A stretch of DNA of 64,000 nt from Amborella trichopoda (taxonomy: Eukaryota > Streptophyta > Magnoliopsida > Amborellales > Amborellaceae), in the NCBI RefSeq assembly GCF_000471905.2, contig NW_006494931.1, positions 3,735,713 through 3,799,712 on the forward strand, written 5' to 3'. Made by a program: the position numbers and the translations under genes. The notes under the pieces are model-generated. The model was not told the DNA's origin. It worked only from the letters and a program-made list of their open reading frames with translations, and searched no databases. Positions 21,408-33,910 of the stretch are shown here, in pieces. Each line of letters opens with the position of its first letter. The first letter of the stretch is position 1.

Positions 21408-24174
21408 GATTGTAGTGTATCTGGAGGATGAGATTACTTGAGGTAGGGTTACTTCATACTTTTCCTTGATGATATTCATTAGGTATTCAATGAGTTGAAT
21501 TTTCATTTCAGTAAAGTTAGGTAGGTTGCTTTTATTTCATCATTTTGTAGTTTCCAGAAATTTTGATTGGGTGGGAGGACAAAAAATCATGGATTGAATA
21601 TGTTGTTGGTGCTTCTGGTATAGGACACATTCTCATGAGAAATTTTTTAACGGAGAGGTACTATTGGAGTAATATAAGAAAGACTATATCAATATCCTAT
21701 GTAGTTTTAGATATGCTCCTTGCTAACTGAGTGCTAACTAGCATTAACATAGCTTGCCAATGCAAAACTAGTAATGGCATCTTCCCTTCAGGGCCGAGGA
21801 GGCATGCCTCAGGTGGACCTATCAAGAATTTGAGACTCTCTCAACTTGGACTAACATCAACTGGGAGGCTTTTTTCTTTCTTGCCATCCTGCTCCCTCTA
21901 CTGATGAGATGGTTTTGTCATATGGGTTTATTAAATGGCTACGGTGATTTCCTTTTTTATCGTTCCATGAATGAATATTTCATCACACTTTGAGGAAAGA
22001 GATACATAAATTGAGATGTTTTTGGAGCCTGGTGATAAGTCCACTAGTTAACAAGGAAACAAGATGAAGAATTCAAAGAGCTTCTGGACATTTGGTTAAA
22101 AGCTAAGGTAAGGGTATTGTTTGAAACCCAATACAAGAACTTTCACTGCATATTAAGCCTTAATAAGATTAATCTTCTACATTTTATTCTGCTAGTTTTG
22201 TGAGAACAACTTTAATTTGGGAGAGGGATATCTACAGTGTGGCTAAAGTAAAAAAACTGGCTTAGATTTTGTTACAGCCACCTATCCAGTGAAGGACTTT
22301 CAAGGATTGATTGGCACTTTCCTTCAGGTACCATCTTCATTCTATGGGGAAAATGAAAGGCATCGAATGGTTACTGAGGGAAGAAATTTGGTCTGCTAAT
22401 CTGTCTGGCAACCTCACTGAGCAACTGTCGTGGCCTGTTCCCTCTGTAGGGAATCAGCCATTGTGGTTGTTCGAGATTGGGTTCCAATTTGACAGGAGAT
22501 AAAAATTGAAATGAGGGAACCGTTAGCAAGTTGCCACCTTATGGACATTGATCCTGATGCCCGTAATAGGTTATGATTACAAAAGAGTATTATGAACCAT
22601 TTGGAACTCCAACAGTCTTGTTGATTTTTCAAAAGATGCAACACAAGCATATTTTACTTTCACGGGCAGTGTTATTGAAGCAGTTTCATGCTGCATTAGA
22701 TATAGTACCTGTACAAGCTAGAGTAATTGCCTTTCAACAGCTTAGCTGATTTCGTATTTTTTACATGCACTGTTCTATCCAATTTGTTTCTGGGCATCAT
22801 GCTCCATTGTTCTAATTTTTAAAGCATTTTAGGTGATAATAGCAATGAAGGAAGACTGGAGGAGATTGTGTCTCTCTAAACCTTCTCTTAAAATTCTTAA
22901 CTTCTACTTGTGGAGGAGGATATCATACAAAATGAGTCTATTTTTAGGCTTTGGAGAGGCTAGCCTTACCTCTTAATTTTGTAATTCTTTGATATCTATT
23001 AGAAGAGATCTGTTTAGTGCATATGTGGTGTGGTTTATGACGTTTTATGAAGCTCTTTTGAAAATGAAACCTTTCTATGTAAAACTAGGGTCATTTGTGA
23101 ACTGCAAGGATTCACTGCACATTGTGGTGATTTTAAACATAGAAGAGTGAACAGAGAACTGACTCAAACCTTCCCACTAGACTACCGGTCCATGAACTCC
23201 CTTGCAGGGTATATTGATAAAAATGGACAAAAACAACCATCTCTCGAGATATATACAGTATAAAGAGAATTTCATCTATCCAGCTTATCTAAAGTGGCCA
23301 AACTTGCTAAACTAAAGAACACCGAACCCCCTACCTAATCAATCCCCAGATTCCTTAAAAATAAGTTTGAAGTAATTCACTTACAAGTAGAAAAATAATA
23401 AAATCCTGAAAAGCTGAATCCTTGCATCATAAAGCCATAAAAGAAGCAGACCTTACTACTATCTTGGCAACTAGATCTAACTTCTATCCTAAATTTGTTT
23501 CAACTTGATGGAAGTTCAGTGCTGTACAAAAGAAAATGAGGTCACCACTTTGTAATATCAGAAACGCTAGTAATATGGCAAACCACCTAGTTTTTAAGAG
23601 TAAGCCAATTTCTACCCAAAGTTGATATCGGTGGAGTCTTGTTTAGCTAGAGTCATACTCTTGTTTCTCTGTCTGTCCCAAGTTTAACATATGCACTAAT
23701 ATTAATGGTTGGAATTGACTTACTAGGCAGTAGGCCTACATCCATGCACATAGCAGCAAGTCTTTTGCAGCATCCCCTATGCGTTACAATGAAGTAGGAA
23801 CATATCTGAATTAGAATGCAATAGAAAATTGTATGGACTATGGGGAATACGATTCTTACTAGAAAAAGTCTCGCCTCATAGGACCATTACTGCTGATTAT
23901 CTTTGCTAAATAAAGCCGTTATGTGCTAGTAAGTATGATTGCCGCACTTTCTATTGATTAGGATAGTTTCGCTTGAATAATCATCCTTCAGTAATTATAT
24001 CGATTACCATATTGAACAAAATGATAGCAATTGCAAAATTGTGGTAAGTCATTGCATCTCTCCCTCTCATGATCAAGTACTCCACGTGCAATTGCAATTA
24101 ACTAAGGCATTCCATAGCCTAGTTATGTTGTACATGCATTTACTGTTATGGTTGTTGATGTTATTGATGTAGTG
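21408..24174. other. Intergenic DNA downstream of the RRM gene
   Basis: No open frame or domain is convincing; frames are all under 80 codons. The first part may be 3'UTR. I see no clear repeat structure. Composition is milder (fewer A/T runs) than the TE-rich flanks, so a non-coding transcript or old pseudogene cannot be excluded. Confidence 0.35.
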
Positions 24175-24610
24175 ACGTTTTTAATTTTGGGTTCTGGGAG
24201 TTTGAAGTTAGGGTCATTTGGTCCTTTTGTTTGCAGAGAATTTGGGGGCATTGGTGTCTTTTGCTGTTGTGAAGATTTTTGGCACATTTTTGTTATAGCT
24301 AATGATTGAGAAGATGAAGAGCTAGGATTAATTTTATTAGGTTCCTTTGGAGTTTAGAGTCGTGTTAGCTATAAGGTTTCTTTAATTATTTGAATACATC
24401 TATTTTGGTTTGACAATGCAGAAAAGTTGATTGAAATTTTTTTGGATCTTCTGAAAATATCTTTAAGGGTTGATTTTGTCATAGGCGTAGAGAGAGGACC
24501 AAAATTTTTAACCTTTGGGGTGGCCCCTTGTGCAGACCTAGAGAGAGCGTACTTTCTTTTATCTTTTTTTTTTTTAATTTTCCTATTTTATCTCTATTTT
24601 TCCTACATCA
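24175..24610 (+). repeat. Dispersed repeat 'beta', copy 1
   Basis: Shares a diverged ~400-bp stretch with 33545-33910: GGTCATTTGGTCCTTTTGT versus a GTTTGGTCTTTTTAACTG equivalent, the common phrase AACCTTTGGGGTGG, then a T-rich TTTTATCTC run. Possibly LTR-derived; ends not fixed. Confidence 0.5.
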
Positions 24611-24876
24611 TTTAGTTTCCCAGCTTTGAAAAATCTCTACATCACGATGCTACCAAAGATTACCCTCACAATCAAGGATATGCTACAATGGTTCTTAGAG
24701 AATATGAGTCAACAACTCGAGCAATATCTGAATCAAGCCATGGAGAGTTTGAGAGAAGACTTTCAAGTATACGTTGATGAACATTATGAAGATATCAACA
24801 AATTAAATTAGTAATATGTGGGGAAGAGGTCAGTCGTAATATGATGGATCGAGAATGAGACCTTGATTGTGACATT

Positions 24877-27800
24877 TGTTAGTTTTATGGGGTCTTACCA
24901 TAGTTTTCCAAACATCACGGTGGACATGAGCTTCCAAACACGGAACCTAAAAACAGGGGATCAAGAGGCATGAGAGGAGCTCGTTTTCTTCGAAGGGTTA
25001 ACCGCCCGTCTCGGTAAAATCCGAGGTGCAAATAGGTCTCGGTGAGTACACTCTCAGGATATAGCCAGATCGAAAAATAATTCTTAAGTCCTTGAGTTGC
25101 ACACTCATGGGACCCTTGCAAAACCACAATTACAAATTACTGATATGTCTTTCCAACTGGTATGATATTATAAACATCAATTGGAAATAAACATATCTCT
25201 TACTACAAAATCATCATCTAATCTGTATACTATATTAAAACATCGACTGGGACAAAATGAAGCACATACATGATCATCCCGTGTCAAAATAAATCATTAA
25301 ATATAATACAACATGTTACTTGAAATTTACGCAAGATTAGTGCTTCACTGTCTCTAATTAGAGAGAGAAAATGAGCTTTGTAAGAGAGAGAAAGCTCACT
25401 ATATCCATAAAAACCTCACACCTTACTTCCCATGAGCTCCATGTTTTCTCTAAGCATCCCCTTTCTCATCCGTACCTCTCATTCTTCTCTTCTCTTCTCT
25501 TCTCTCTCATCCCAAAAGCCTAATATATGGGAAATAATATATTTTATTAAAACATATGACAAGTGTCAAGATGAGGATGAGCATGAGGAGCAAGTGGAGA
25601 GAGTGAGGTGCCATGTGTATAGGCATGTGGTTTGTACAAGGAGAGGGAAGAAGGAGCATGAAGAAATCATGAGGTAAGCATTAACAAATACATGGAAGAT
25701 AAAGCAAAAGATGGGAGGTGAAAAAAAGAAGAAGTGATCCTGAGATTCCACAAAAGGCAAAGTGGACTAAGAGTAAAGAAAGTTGTTTTGAAACACTAAT
25801 TTTTGACAAAAAAGCTAACAATCCCCTACTTGTTCCAAAACAACAGATCTCTCTCATAACTATATCAGGAAAGCTGAATGCATAAGTGCATGTGTCTTTG
25901 GACTTGAACCTTCACGTAGTGTTATGCAGAATACTTATCAGGACAGTTAATGGACACACCTTGAACTATATCATTTAATGATAAGCGTCCCACATACCAC
26001 ACAATCTCTTTCAAAATTGTTGTTGTCTAAAAGGCTAGCGCATTTAAAGGCCTTGTGCCAATCCTGTTTCATGAGCGCTCTAGAGAATACCCAATTCTCA
26101 TAGGAAGCGGCCTCCACTTCCACACTCATATTGGTGAATCTATGGAAGATGTCTTACAGTGCGACACCCCATCCTAGGCCTTACATCATCTAGGCAAATG
26201 GAATCATTAAGAGCGAAGCTCAACCTCTTGTTTCATTGTAGTAATTGTACCACATGGCTAAGCAAGAAGTAGAAATTTTATAAATTTCCATGATAAAATG
26301 TTTATGTTACACTACCATCAGACATCACATGAGCAACTGGTTATTCCCGTTGAACCTTGGACTTGGGATCACCTTATCCAAGGTAGGGTTCCCATCACCC
26401 TATGGAAAAAATTCATTTGAGCTCAATCCCATCCCTCTAGCTTTCTTCCAGACTTGGTGCCTTAAGGTTTTTCTCAATATTCTACCAAATGCAGGGTATA
26501 GCTGATATGGAGTACTACTATGACTCCATCTCAAGCATAAGTCTCAACTAACTGTCCATCAAGCGGTATAATTGGATTTTCTAAAATAAATCCCTAACCT
26601 TTCGCTTTGTATGCAAAAGCTTCACAGTCACTCAGTATGAGATTGCAGGCTTGGGCTTTAAACAGGTGGTACGTCTGCCATCAAGTTCGTTAGCCACATA
26701 ACTTCCTCACAACGGGTTTCAAGGCAATTTTCTCCAATCATTTGGAGATACAAGTTTACCTCTAGGAATCCCAAAAATACAACCCCCACCACAAGTGGAG
26801 ATGCATCAAAAAGTCATTTATTCATAAGAATCCTAAAAACATCACTGCACCTATTAATATAGTGGAACACCTACATTAATGTAGGCCATGGTCTCTAATT
26901 CCTTTGAAAATCTTAGGACCCTACGGACTGCATCCATTGCTCTTAACCTGGGTATTGGCATTTCTATCCAATTGCCCACAGCAGAGGGTAATCTATTAAT
27001 CTGGTCTAGTGCATGATATTGCATACATCATTGTTTCAAAAAGCAGTCCGCTCAGCGCTTGGGTGGCCGCCTAGGCGGTTCTGGGGGCTGGGCACATCTC
27101 TCAGGCCTAGGTGCCCCAAAAAAACGGATATCGTGTGGCCAGGGCATGCGCCCCACCTAGGGGCAGAAATACCTCTTGTTGAGGGTATTTTTTGGTCATT
27201 TTTTTAATACTAAAGGTGCAAAATTGTGGGTTTTAGGTTCATTTGAAACGTAAAACCCATCAGAGCCTATTTTAGAGAGAGAACCCCCAAAAAAAAATTC
27301 CTACTAGGCAGCCCAGGTTCTGGGCGCCCCCGCCTAGGCACTAAGCGGCTTGGACCCCCCGACCTCCTAGGTGTCGTCTAGCGCTTTTTGAAACACTGGC
27401 ATACATTACACATCCAATGACTCTATCATAGTCTAATTGGGAAATAAGATCTTCACAGTTCTTTCTGATTTTAATGTGAGCACCATAAGGGGTTGAAGCT
27501 GGCTTGGAATAATACTGATCAAATCTTTTGAGCACTTCCTCTATATAGTGGCTCTGGATTAAAATATACCAAATCGGGTGTCTCACTATTTTAATTCCAA
27601 GGATCACATCAGCTAGCCCTATTTCTTTCATATTAAATTCAAAAGACAATAAGTTATTTGTATCCTTGATGCATGCAATATTGCCTCCTAATATGAGCAT
27701 AACATCTACATACAAGCAAATTATAACTACTACACTTATACAAACACTGGCATACACACACGTATCAGCATTACCGATCTGAAATCTGTATGATAAAATA

Positions 27801-27990
27801 GTTCTGTTAAATTTTCCATGCCATTGCTTGGGTGCTTACTTCAAACAGTATAGGGATTTACAAGTTTACAAACTTTGTGCTCTTGTCCTTTAAGGACAAA
27901 TCCCTCAGGTCGATTCTTGAGCCGAAACTTTACCTGAGTTCCCTTAATCTTGTGCCTAGGTTATGCCAAAAAATCTCTTGATCTTAAGCT
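24877..27990 (-). mobile_element. Ty1/copia element, fossil, 5'-truncated, with 3' LTR
   Basis: Read on the minus strand. A reverse transcriptase C-terminal region (about 27900 down to 27406) and RNase H (about 27020 down to 26400) are followed by a purine tract AAGTAGGGGA and a complete 3' LTR at 25820-24877 (944 bp, TGTTAG...CTAACA). A YVDVML-type catalytic block and the later STPYG, copia RNase H order are recognisable. The 5' half is missing. A 370-bp hAT MITE is inserted at 27029-27398. It is broken in many places (about ten or more) and old. A second copy of its LTR lies in opposite orientation at 29993-30913. Confidence 0.8.
27029..27398. mobile_element. hAT-type MITE nested in the copia fossil
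   Basis: The ends are CATTGTTTCAAAAAGC and, reverse-complemented, CAGTGTTTCAAAAAGC. The flanks are an exact 8-bp duplication, GCATACAT (27021-27028 and 27399-27406), the hAT signature. The subterminal DNA is GC-rich with GCGCTTGGGTGGCC and GCCTAGGCGG motifs on both sides. At 370 bp with no open frame it is non-autonomous and needed a hAT transposase in trans. It is younger than the copia copy it interrupts. Confidence 0.9.
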
Positions 27991-28139
27991 TATTCCTGAG
28001 GTTGAGAGAAGAGTCCCAAGATGCATCCACTTGAGCAACCCTTATCATATCAAACCTTTCATTCCAAAACTTTAAGTATAAACTCATTCAAGCTACACTT
28101 CAAACCAAATGCGGTCCAGATAATCAAACCTTCTGAACC

Positions 28140-29760
28140 CTCTTCTTCCCATTTCTATTTACGCCGTTAAAAAACGAGAAAGTTGGAGATTGATTGTGCA
28201 ATTTTACGATTTGAATCGATGCCGACTCTGGGCGTCGGGCCTGGGGGCCTTGCCTAAATGTTGTTTTCTTTATTCTTTCATTGGTTTTTCTAGCATTTAC
28301 TTTCATAGTTATGGCTTCTTTCTTTCTTTTCTTCATTTTATGATTTAGCTTCTTTTTTCTTCTTCTTTTGATTCTTGTATTTATTCCTCTCTTATCTATT
28401 TTTATATATGCTTTTCCCTATTTTCCCTTATTTATTATCTTATTCATGCCTTGTGTTCATTTGATGTAGTATTTATTATGCATAGTTAGTTATATTTAAT
28501 CCCTTGTTTCTTCTTTTATCTTCTTTATTATATGATCATTTTTCCTTTCTAGATTTGCATTTATTTCTTTGATTGGTTATATTTACTTCTCTTCTTTGCC
28601 CCCCTCGTTTAGTAGTGTAGATCTTCTTCTCTCACCCCTTTCTCTTATTCTCTTTATTAAATAGTCACCCTTCTCTTCTTAGTAACATTTATTTCTTGAT
28701 AGGTATGGTATGTTTATCCCTTTTTCTCATTTTACTCTTTTATAATGTAGAGCTCCCTTTCTCTCATCTTCTTTAGTGTAGATTTATTTTCTTTATCTTT
28801 CATGAGCATCCATTCTCTTAGTTTGTTATATTGATGTTTCTTCCTAGTTTTCCCTATTTGATAGTATAGGTTCCTTCCATCCCCTTTTGTGTGGCTATTT
28901 TCTCTTTTCTTGTTGTATTCACTTATTTTGATTTGTCATGTGTTCCTCTCTTCCCCTCTTATTCTTCTAATAATGTAGATCTCCCCTATCACTCATCTTC
29001 TCTAATCTAGTGCTTGTTTGTTCTCCTTTATTATGCTCTTTTTTTATTATTTTAGTTATAGGAGTTAGCTTTAACCTCTTTTCTTTCCTCTTATTCTATA
29101 GTTTGAATATCACCTTCTCCATCCCTCTCATTCCCTACTCTCTATTATATTTATTTTCTTTATATTTTATTTGATATATTAGTCGTCCTTATCCTCTTCT
29201 TGTCACATCTATTTTTCTCACCTTTTACTATCGTTTATTAATAATATGTGTTTATCCATTTCTCTCCCCTCTTTTCATATATCATCCCTTATTTCTCTTT
29301 ATTTCATTCATCTTGACACTCCTTCTTATGTTCTCCCCTTTATCTCTTTCTTGTATTTAGTTTTGTTACTTTCATTACATGTTATTTATTAGTACTAGCT
29401 TTCTTCTCTTTTCTTTTCTCCCATTTTATTTCTTCTCATGTTATATTATTATCCTTATCCGCATTTCGTGCTCATCTCTCTCTACCTTGTTGATGAGGAA
29501 TCGTATATTTCCTTCTTCGCAATCATGCTCGTATTTCTATAATATTATGTCTCTTGTTCATTTTATGTCATGCATATTTAGACTAGCCTTATTCCCTTAT
29601 CTCCATGTTGTTTACTTGCTTATTCTTTTTGCATTTCGTAGTTAGATTCTTTACTTCTTTTTATTTCTATCTTCCTAGCTTAGTTGCTTATTTGTGGTTC
29701 TCTTCCCTTGTTCTATTTCTAAATCTATTTTTCTAAAATCTCCCTTTTATCTCAAACCCT
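28140..29760 (+). repeat. 1.6-kb pyrimidine-rich tract, degenerate repeats
   Basis: The + strand is strongly enriched in C and T for about 1.6 kb. Loose recurring phrases include TAGTGTAGATCTTCTTCTCT (28611), TAATGTAGAGCTCCC (28743) and TAATGTAGATCTCCCC (28972). No regular period is evident. Short frames in it are low-complexity by-products. It lies between the truncated copia fossil and an inverted LTR, so it may be retrotransposon-associated. Confidence 0.6.
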
Positions 29761-29992
29761 TTTTCAGAAGCTTTCTTGGTTGAGTTCTAAGGATAAGACA
29801 GTAGGGAAGCAGGCTTTGTCTATGATTCGAGAGGGACAAGGTCTTAGGATCCGTTTATCCCTCGAAGTGTAATTTGACAGGGCCCATACTTTACCAACTT
29901 ATCAATTTGTGTGCACCCGAAACAAAGAATGGGGCAAAGTCCCCTACCTGCAATTTTAAATATAAAATTTCTTCATCTAGTTCACCATGGAT

Positions 29993-30913
29993 TGTTAGCA
30001 TTTTTATCAAAAATTAGTGTTTCAAAACAACTTTATTTACTGTTGGTGTACTTTGCTTTTTGTGGAATCTTAGGACCACTTCTTTTTTTTATCCTCTCAT
30101 CTTTTGCTTTATCTTCCATGCATTTATTAATGCTTACCTCACGATTTCATCATCCTCCCTTTTCCCTCTCTTTGTGCAAACCACATGCCTATACGCATGG
30201 TAACTCACTCTCTCCACTTTCCCCTTATGCTCATCCTCATCTTGACAGTTGTCATGTGTCATAATAAAATATAGTATTTTTCATATATATTAGGCTTTTG
30301 GGATGAGAGAGAAAAAGAAGAGAGGAATGAGAGGTACGGATGAGAAATGGGAGGCTTAAAGAAAACAGAGCACGCATGGGAAGTAAGGTGTGAGGTTTTT
30401 ATAAATATATTGAGCTTTATCTCTCTTATAAAGTTCATTTTGTCTCTCTAGTTAGAGACAGTAAAGCACTAGCCTCGTGTAAATTTCTGGTAACATGTTT
30501 TATTATATATGATGATTTATTTTGGCATGGGATGATCATGTGTGTGCTTCATTTTTTCCCAATCGATGTTTTAATGCAGTATACCGAGAGAGATGTTTAT
30601 TTCCAATTGATGTTTACAGTATCATATCAGTTGGAAAGACATAATAGTATTTTGTAACTGTGGTTTTGTACAAGTCCCATGAGTGTGCATCTCAGGGCTC
30701 AGGAATTACTTTTCGATCTGGTTGTATCCTAGGAGTGTACTCGTCGGGACCTATTTGCACCTCGAAATTTTACGGAGACGGGGGCATATAATACTTTCAA
30801 GAAAGCGAGCTACACTCGTGCCTCTAGATCCCCTGTTTTTAGTTTCCGTGTTTGGGAGTTTATGTCCACTGTGATGTTTGAAAAACCACGGTGAGACCCC
30901 CATAAAACTAACA
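29993..30913 (+). mobile_element. Solo-like copia LTR, inverted relative to 24877-25820
   Basis: A 921-bp segment with TGTTAG...CTAACA ends, homologous along its length to the 3' LTR at 24877-25820 but in the opposite orientation. No primer-binding site follows it and no purine tract precedes it. The flanking pentamers (TGGAT and ATTTC) differ, so it is either a solo LTR that lost its duplication or one half of a rearranged element. Old. Confidence 0.75.
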
Positions 30914-31220
30914 ATTTCGAAGTGTTAAAAGGAATTTTTTTCTAGAGATGTCTTGTGATGACTCGCTAACTATAAGTACCAGAATAGCATAAGCCTAGAT
31001 CCCCGGATATACTCTACGATTTTGTTTACCACTGAATCCTGCTCCAATTCCAATGCGAATCCGACTAGTATTAGGAGTGTTTATTTTACCAGATATAACC
31101 TCTAAAACATGCTCTGATTCCTATAGGAGTCCAACTTGTATTACGAGGGTTCTGGTACTTTTTTGGCACTATCCCGGACTAAGGGAGGTGTTGTAGAATG
31201 TTTTCCCGGTTTTGAGAAAG
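30914..31220. other. Intergenic DNA between LTR and minisatellite
   Basis: Two related segments, AATCCTGCTCCAATTCC (31036) and TGCTCTGATTCCTATAGG (31112), suggest an old duplication. No gene. Confidence 0.35.
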
Positions 31221-32035
31221 TGATAAGGCTTAACGAGTGTCTATTAGACTCATCAAGCAAGGCTTATGGAGTGTCTGTCAGGCTCATCAAGCGTATGTAA
31301 GGCTTATGGAGTGTCAGTCAAGCTCATCAAGTGTATGTAAGACTCATCAAGCGTAAGTAAGGCTTATGGAGCGTCTGTAAGGCTCATCAAGCGTAAGTAA
31401 GGCTTATGGAGTGTCTGTCAGGCTCATTAAGCGTATGTAAGGCTTATGTAGCGTCAAGCAAGCTCATCAAGCGTATGTAAGGCTTATGGAACGTCAATCA
31501 GGCTCATCAAGCATAAGTAAGGCTTATGGAGCATCTATCAGACACATCAAGTGTAAGTAAGGCTTATGAAGCGTCTCTCAAGCTCATCAAGTGTAAATAA
31601 GATTATGAACTAAAAGTCAGACTATCGACTGTAAGTCAGATTATGGACTATAAGTCAGACTTTCAACTATAAGTCAGATTATGGACTGTAAGTCAAATTA
31701 TGGACTGTAAGTCAAACTATAGACTATAAGTCAGATTATAGATTGTAAATTAGACTATCAATTGTAAGTTAAATTATGGATTGTAAGTCAGACTATTGAG
31801 TGTAAGTCAGATTATGGACTGTAAGGCAAGCTATCGACTGTAAGTCGACTATTGACTGTCAATTAAGCTATCGACCGTCAGTTAGGCCATCGACTGTCAG
31901 TGAAGCTATCAACCGTCAATTAGGCCATCGACCGTCAATTAGGCTATCGACCGTCAGTTAGGCCATCGACTGTCAGTGAGGTTATCGATCATTTATCAGG
32001 CTATCCATTGTCTGCTAGGTTAGCCACCGTCTCTC
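31221..32035 (+). repeat. Three-phase minisatellite, 19-20-bp basic unit
   Basis: Block A (about 31221-31600) alternates two 20-bp halves, GGCTCATCAAGCGTAAGTAA and GGCTTATGGAGCGTCTGTCA, making a 40-bp higher-order unit. Block B (about 31601-31855) has a 19-bp unit near GACTGTAAGTCAGATTATG. Block C (about 31856-32035) has a 19-bp unit near GACCGTCAGTTAGGCCATC. The three share a common skeleton (GT.AGT.AGGC.AT), so they descend from one unit. Stops occur in all frames, so it is not coding. Confidence 0.9.
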
Positions 32036-32499
32036 GGCAAATCAATATCAAAGAGTTGATCCATGAAATGATTGGTAGAAGATCGCTGAAAGTTATACCC
32101 AGGATTTTGGTCTTGTCAGATTAGTTTTGATGTTCCAATTTGTTGGTGTTTGTCTGCTTGCCATGTATTTGTTGATTGTGTAGTTGATCTAGTCACGTGC
32201 ATATTTTCTGTAGACTTCGAAGGAAAGCAAAGGCCTTAGGCTTAAGTGACCGACGTATATCATTTGTTATGATCTCTGATGTTAGTGTAGTCAGGGATGA
32301 TCTGAAGAGCCACCAAACATGTTGTTCAATATTGAAGCTTATTTTTTTGGGTCCTATAGAATGGTGGGGGTGGCATTGTCCTATAAAAGGATTACCCCAT
32401 CTCTACCAGGCCTTTTGGCAAAGGGACATCTAAATTTAATTCATGTCCGGTGAGGTCCTTATACCCCCGATATCCGAAGATATTTTTGTTATTGATTTT

Positions 32500-33300
32500 A
32501 AGCCTTAGAAGGCATGTTTTGTATGAGATTTATCGTAAGGCTCCCCGACCTTAAGAGGCACAAACTTGGACCTAGATCTCTTGTGTGTTTATGTGGGCTA
32601 TGCTGAACATAACAAAACATATAGATTCCTGGACCTGGAGTCAAATATGGTAATAGAGTCCAGGGATGCTGTATTTTCTTAGCACACATTCATTGGTGAG
32701 CAAGATAATGAATATGAAGCTCAACATTGTAAAACATAAAGTTGGAGAGCATGAAAACCCTGAGCTCTTAAACCCAGGAGAAGTAAAACAATCAGGAGGC
32801 CAACTATTTTTTGTCCTAATTTCCAGTTGTATCTTTTGGAAGACGATCATAAACCTTTCAAGAAGCTATATCCTCACATGACACTCCTTTCTTAAGGGAG
32901 GAAGTCAATGGTGAGATGAAATCAATTCTGGAAAATGATACTTGGATATTGGCAAATTTACCTTCTGGAGCTAAGCCTTTAGGATGTAAGTGGATTTTCA
33001 AAAAGAAAAGTCAAAGCACGACTGGTTGCAAAGGGGTTTAAACAAAGATAGGTGTTGACCACTTTGATACCTTTGGATCAATTGCTCTTATTGTTACCAT
33101 TCGAGTTCTCATAGCCTTGGCCTTTGTATACCATCTAGACATTCATTAGATGGATGCCAAAACAGCCTTTCTCCACGCTGCGATCCTCATAAAACTAACA
33201 TCACCCCAAACCACCACAAATTCCATTGATCAATTATGAAGAAAATACACTGGTTTTGTCATGTAAATGATAACCTTTGAGCATGAAATGGAAATCAAGA
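32500..33300 (+). mobile_element. Ty1/copia integrase C-terminus to reverse transcriptase, fossil
   Basis: The + strand shows the usual copia order: an integrase C-terminal block (VGYAEHNKTYRFLDL-type, about 32520-32690), then the start of reverse transcriptase (ENDTW, KWIFKKK, LVAKGFKQ, up to a MDAKTAFLHA-type block, about 32900-33180). A TATAAAAGG box at about 32382 may belong to its or another LTR. No complete LTR was identified. Broken with several lesions. Confidence 0.75.
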
Positions 33301-33544
33301 TTATAATCGATGCTACAAAGTTTCACTAAAAATTCTAAATGAAGTGATTTATTAGTTAGTTGATTGGATTGGGGAAACTCCTAGACAAATAGTGGGTCTC
33401 TAGCAACAACCATTGAAGAGGCATATGATGGCTATGTTGAACACAACATGATCGTGATCAAGCTTCTCCCAACCACAAGAGAACGATGTATTTTTTTTTT
33501 TTCCTTTTCTTTTTTCCTTTTTCTTTTTTCCTTTTTTTCTTCTT
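33301..33544. other. Intergenic DNA with a TTTTCCTTTTTC tract
   Basis: A T/C homopurine-homopyrimidine run occupies about 33490-33545. No gene. Confidence 0.5.
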
Positions 33545-33910
33545 TTTTGGTTTCTTAAAGTCTAAAACTAGGTTCAGTTTGGTCTTTTTAACTGTAGAGA
33601 TTTTAGTGGTATTCTTGTCATGGATAATTTTTGGCAAGATAAATGCTCAGGATTTAATAGAGAATAGGTTTCTCAAGAGTCAAATTTAAATATTAGGATT
33701 TTTCTCCTAAGTGCATGAGTTGTGCTTCGTAAATACAAAGAAAAATCATTTGGAGTTAATGTTGTAAGATCTATTCTGGTTGTTCTCTTGCAACCTAGAG
33801 AGACGGCCAAGTCTTTCAACCTTTGGGGTGGATTCCCTTCCAAACCAAGATGGTATCTTTCCTATCATTTTCTTATTTTTGTTTTTAATTTTATCTCTTT
33901 TTCCTATGAG
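33545..33910 (+). repeat. Dispersed repeat 'beta', copy 2
   Basis: Diverged homologue of 24175-24610, in the same orientation: the CAACCTTTGGGGTGG phrase (33819) followed by a T-rich TTTTATCTCTTTTTCC run. Ends unclear. Confidence 0.5.

Noticed and set aside
31221-31600. Regular ~40-bp repeats that could suggest a CRISPR array
   Set aside because: There are no unique spacers: both 20-bp halves repeat, and the array drifts into 19-bp units. The DNA is plant nuclear, where CRISPR arrays are not known.
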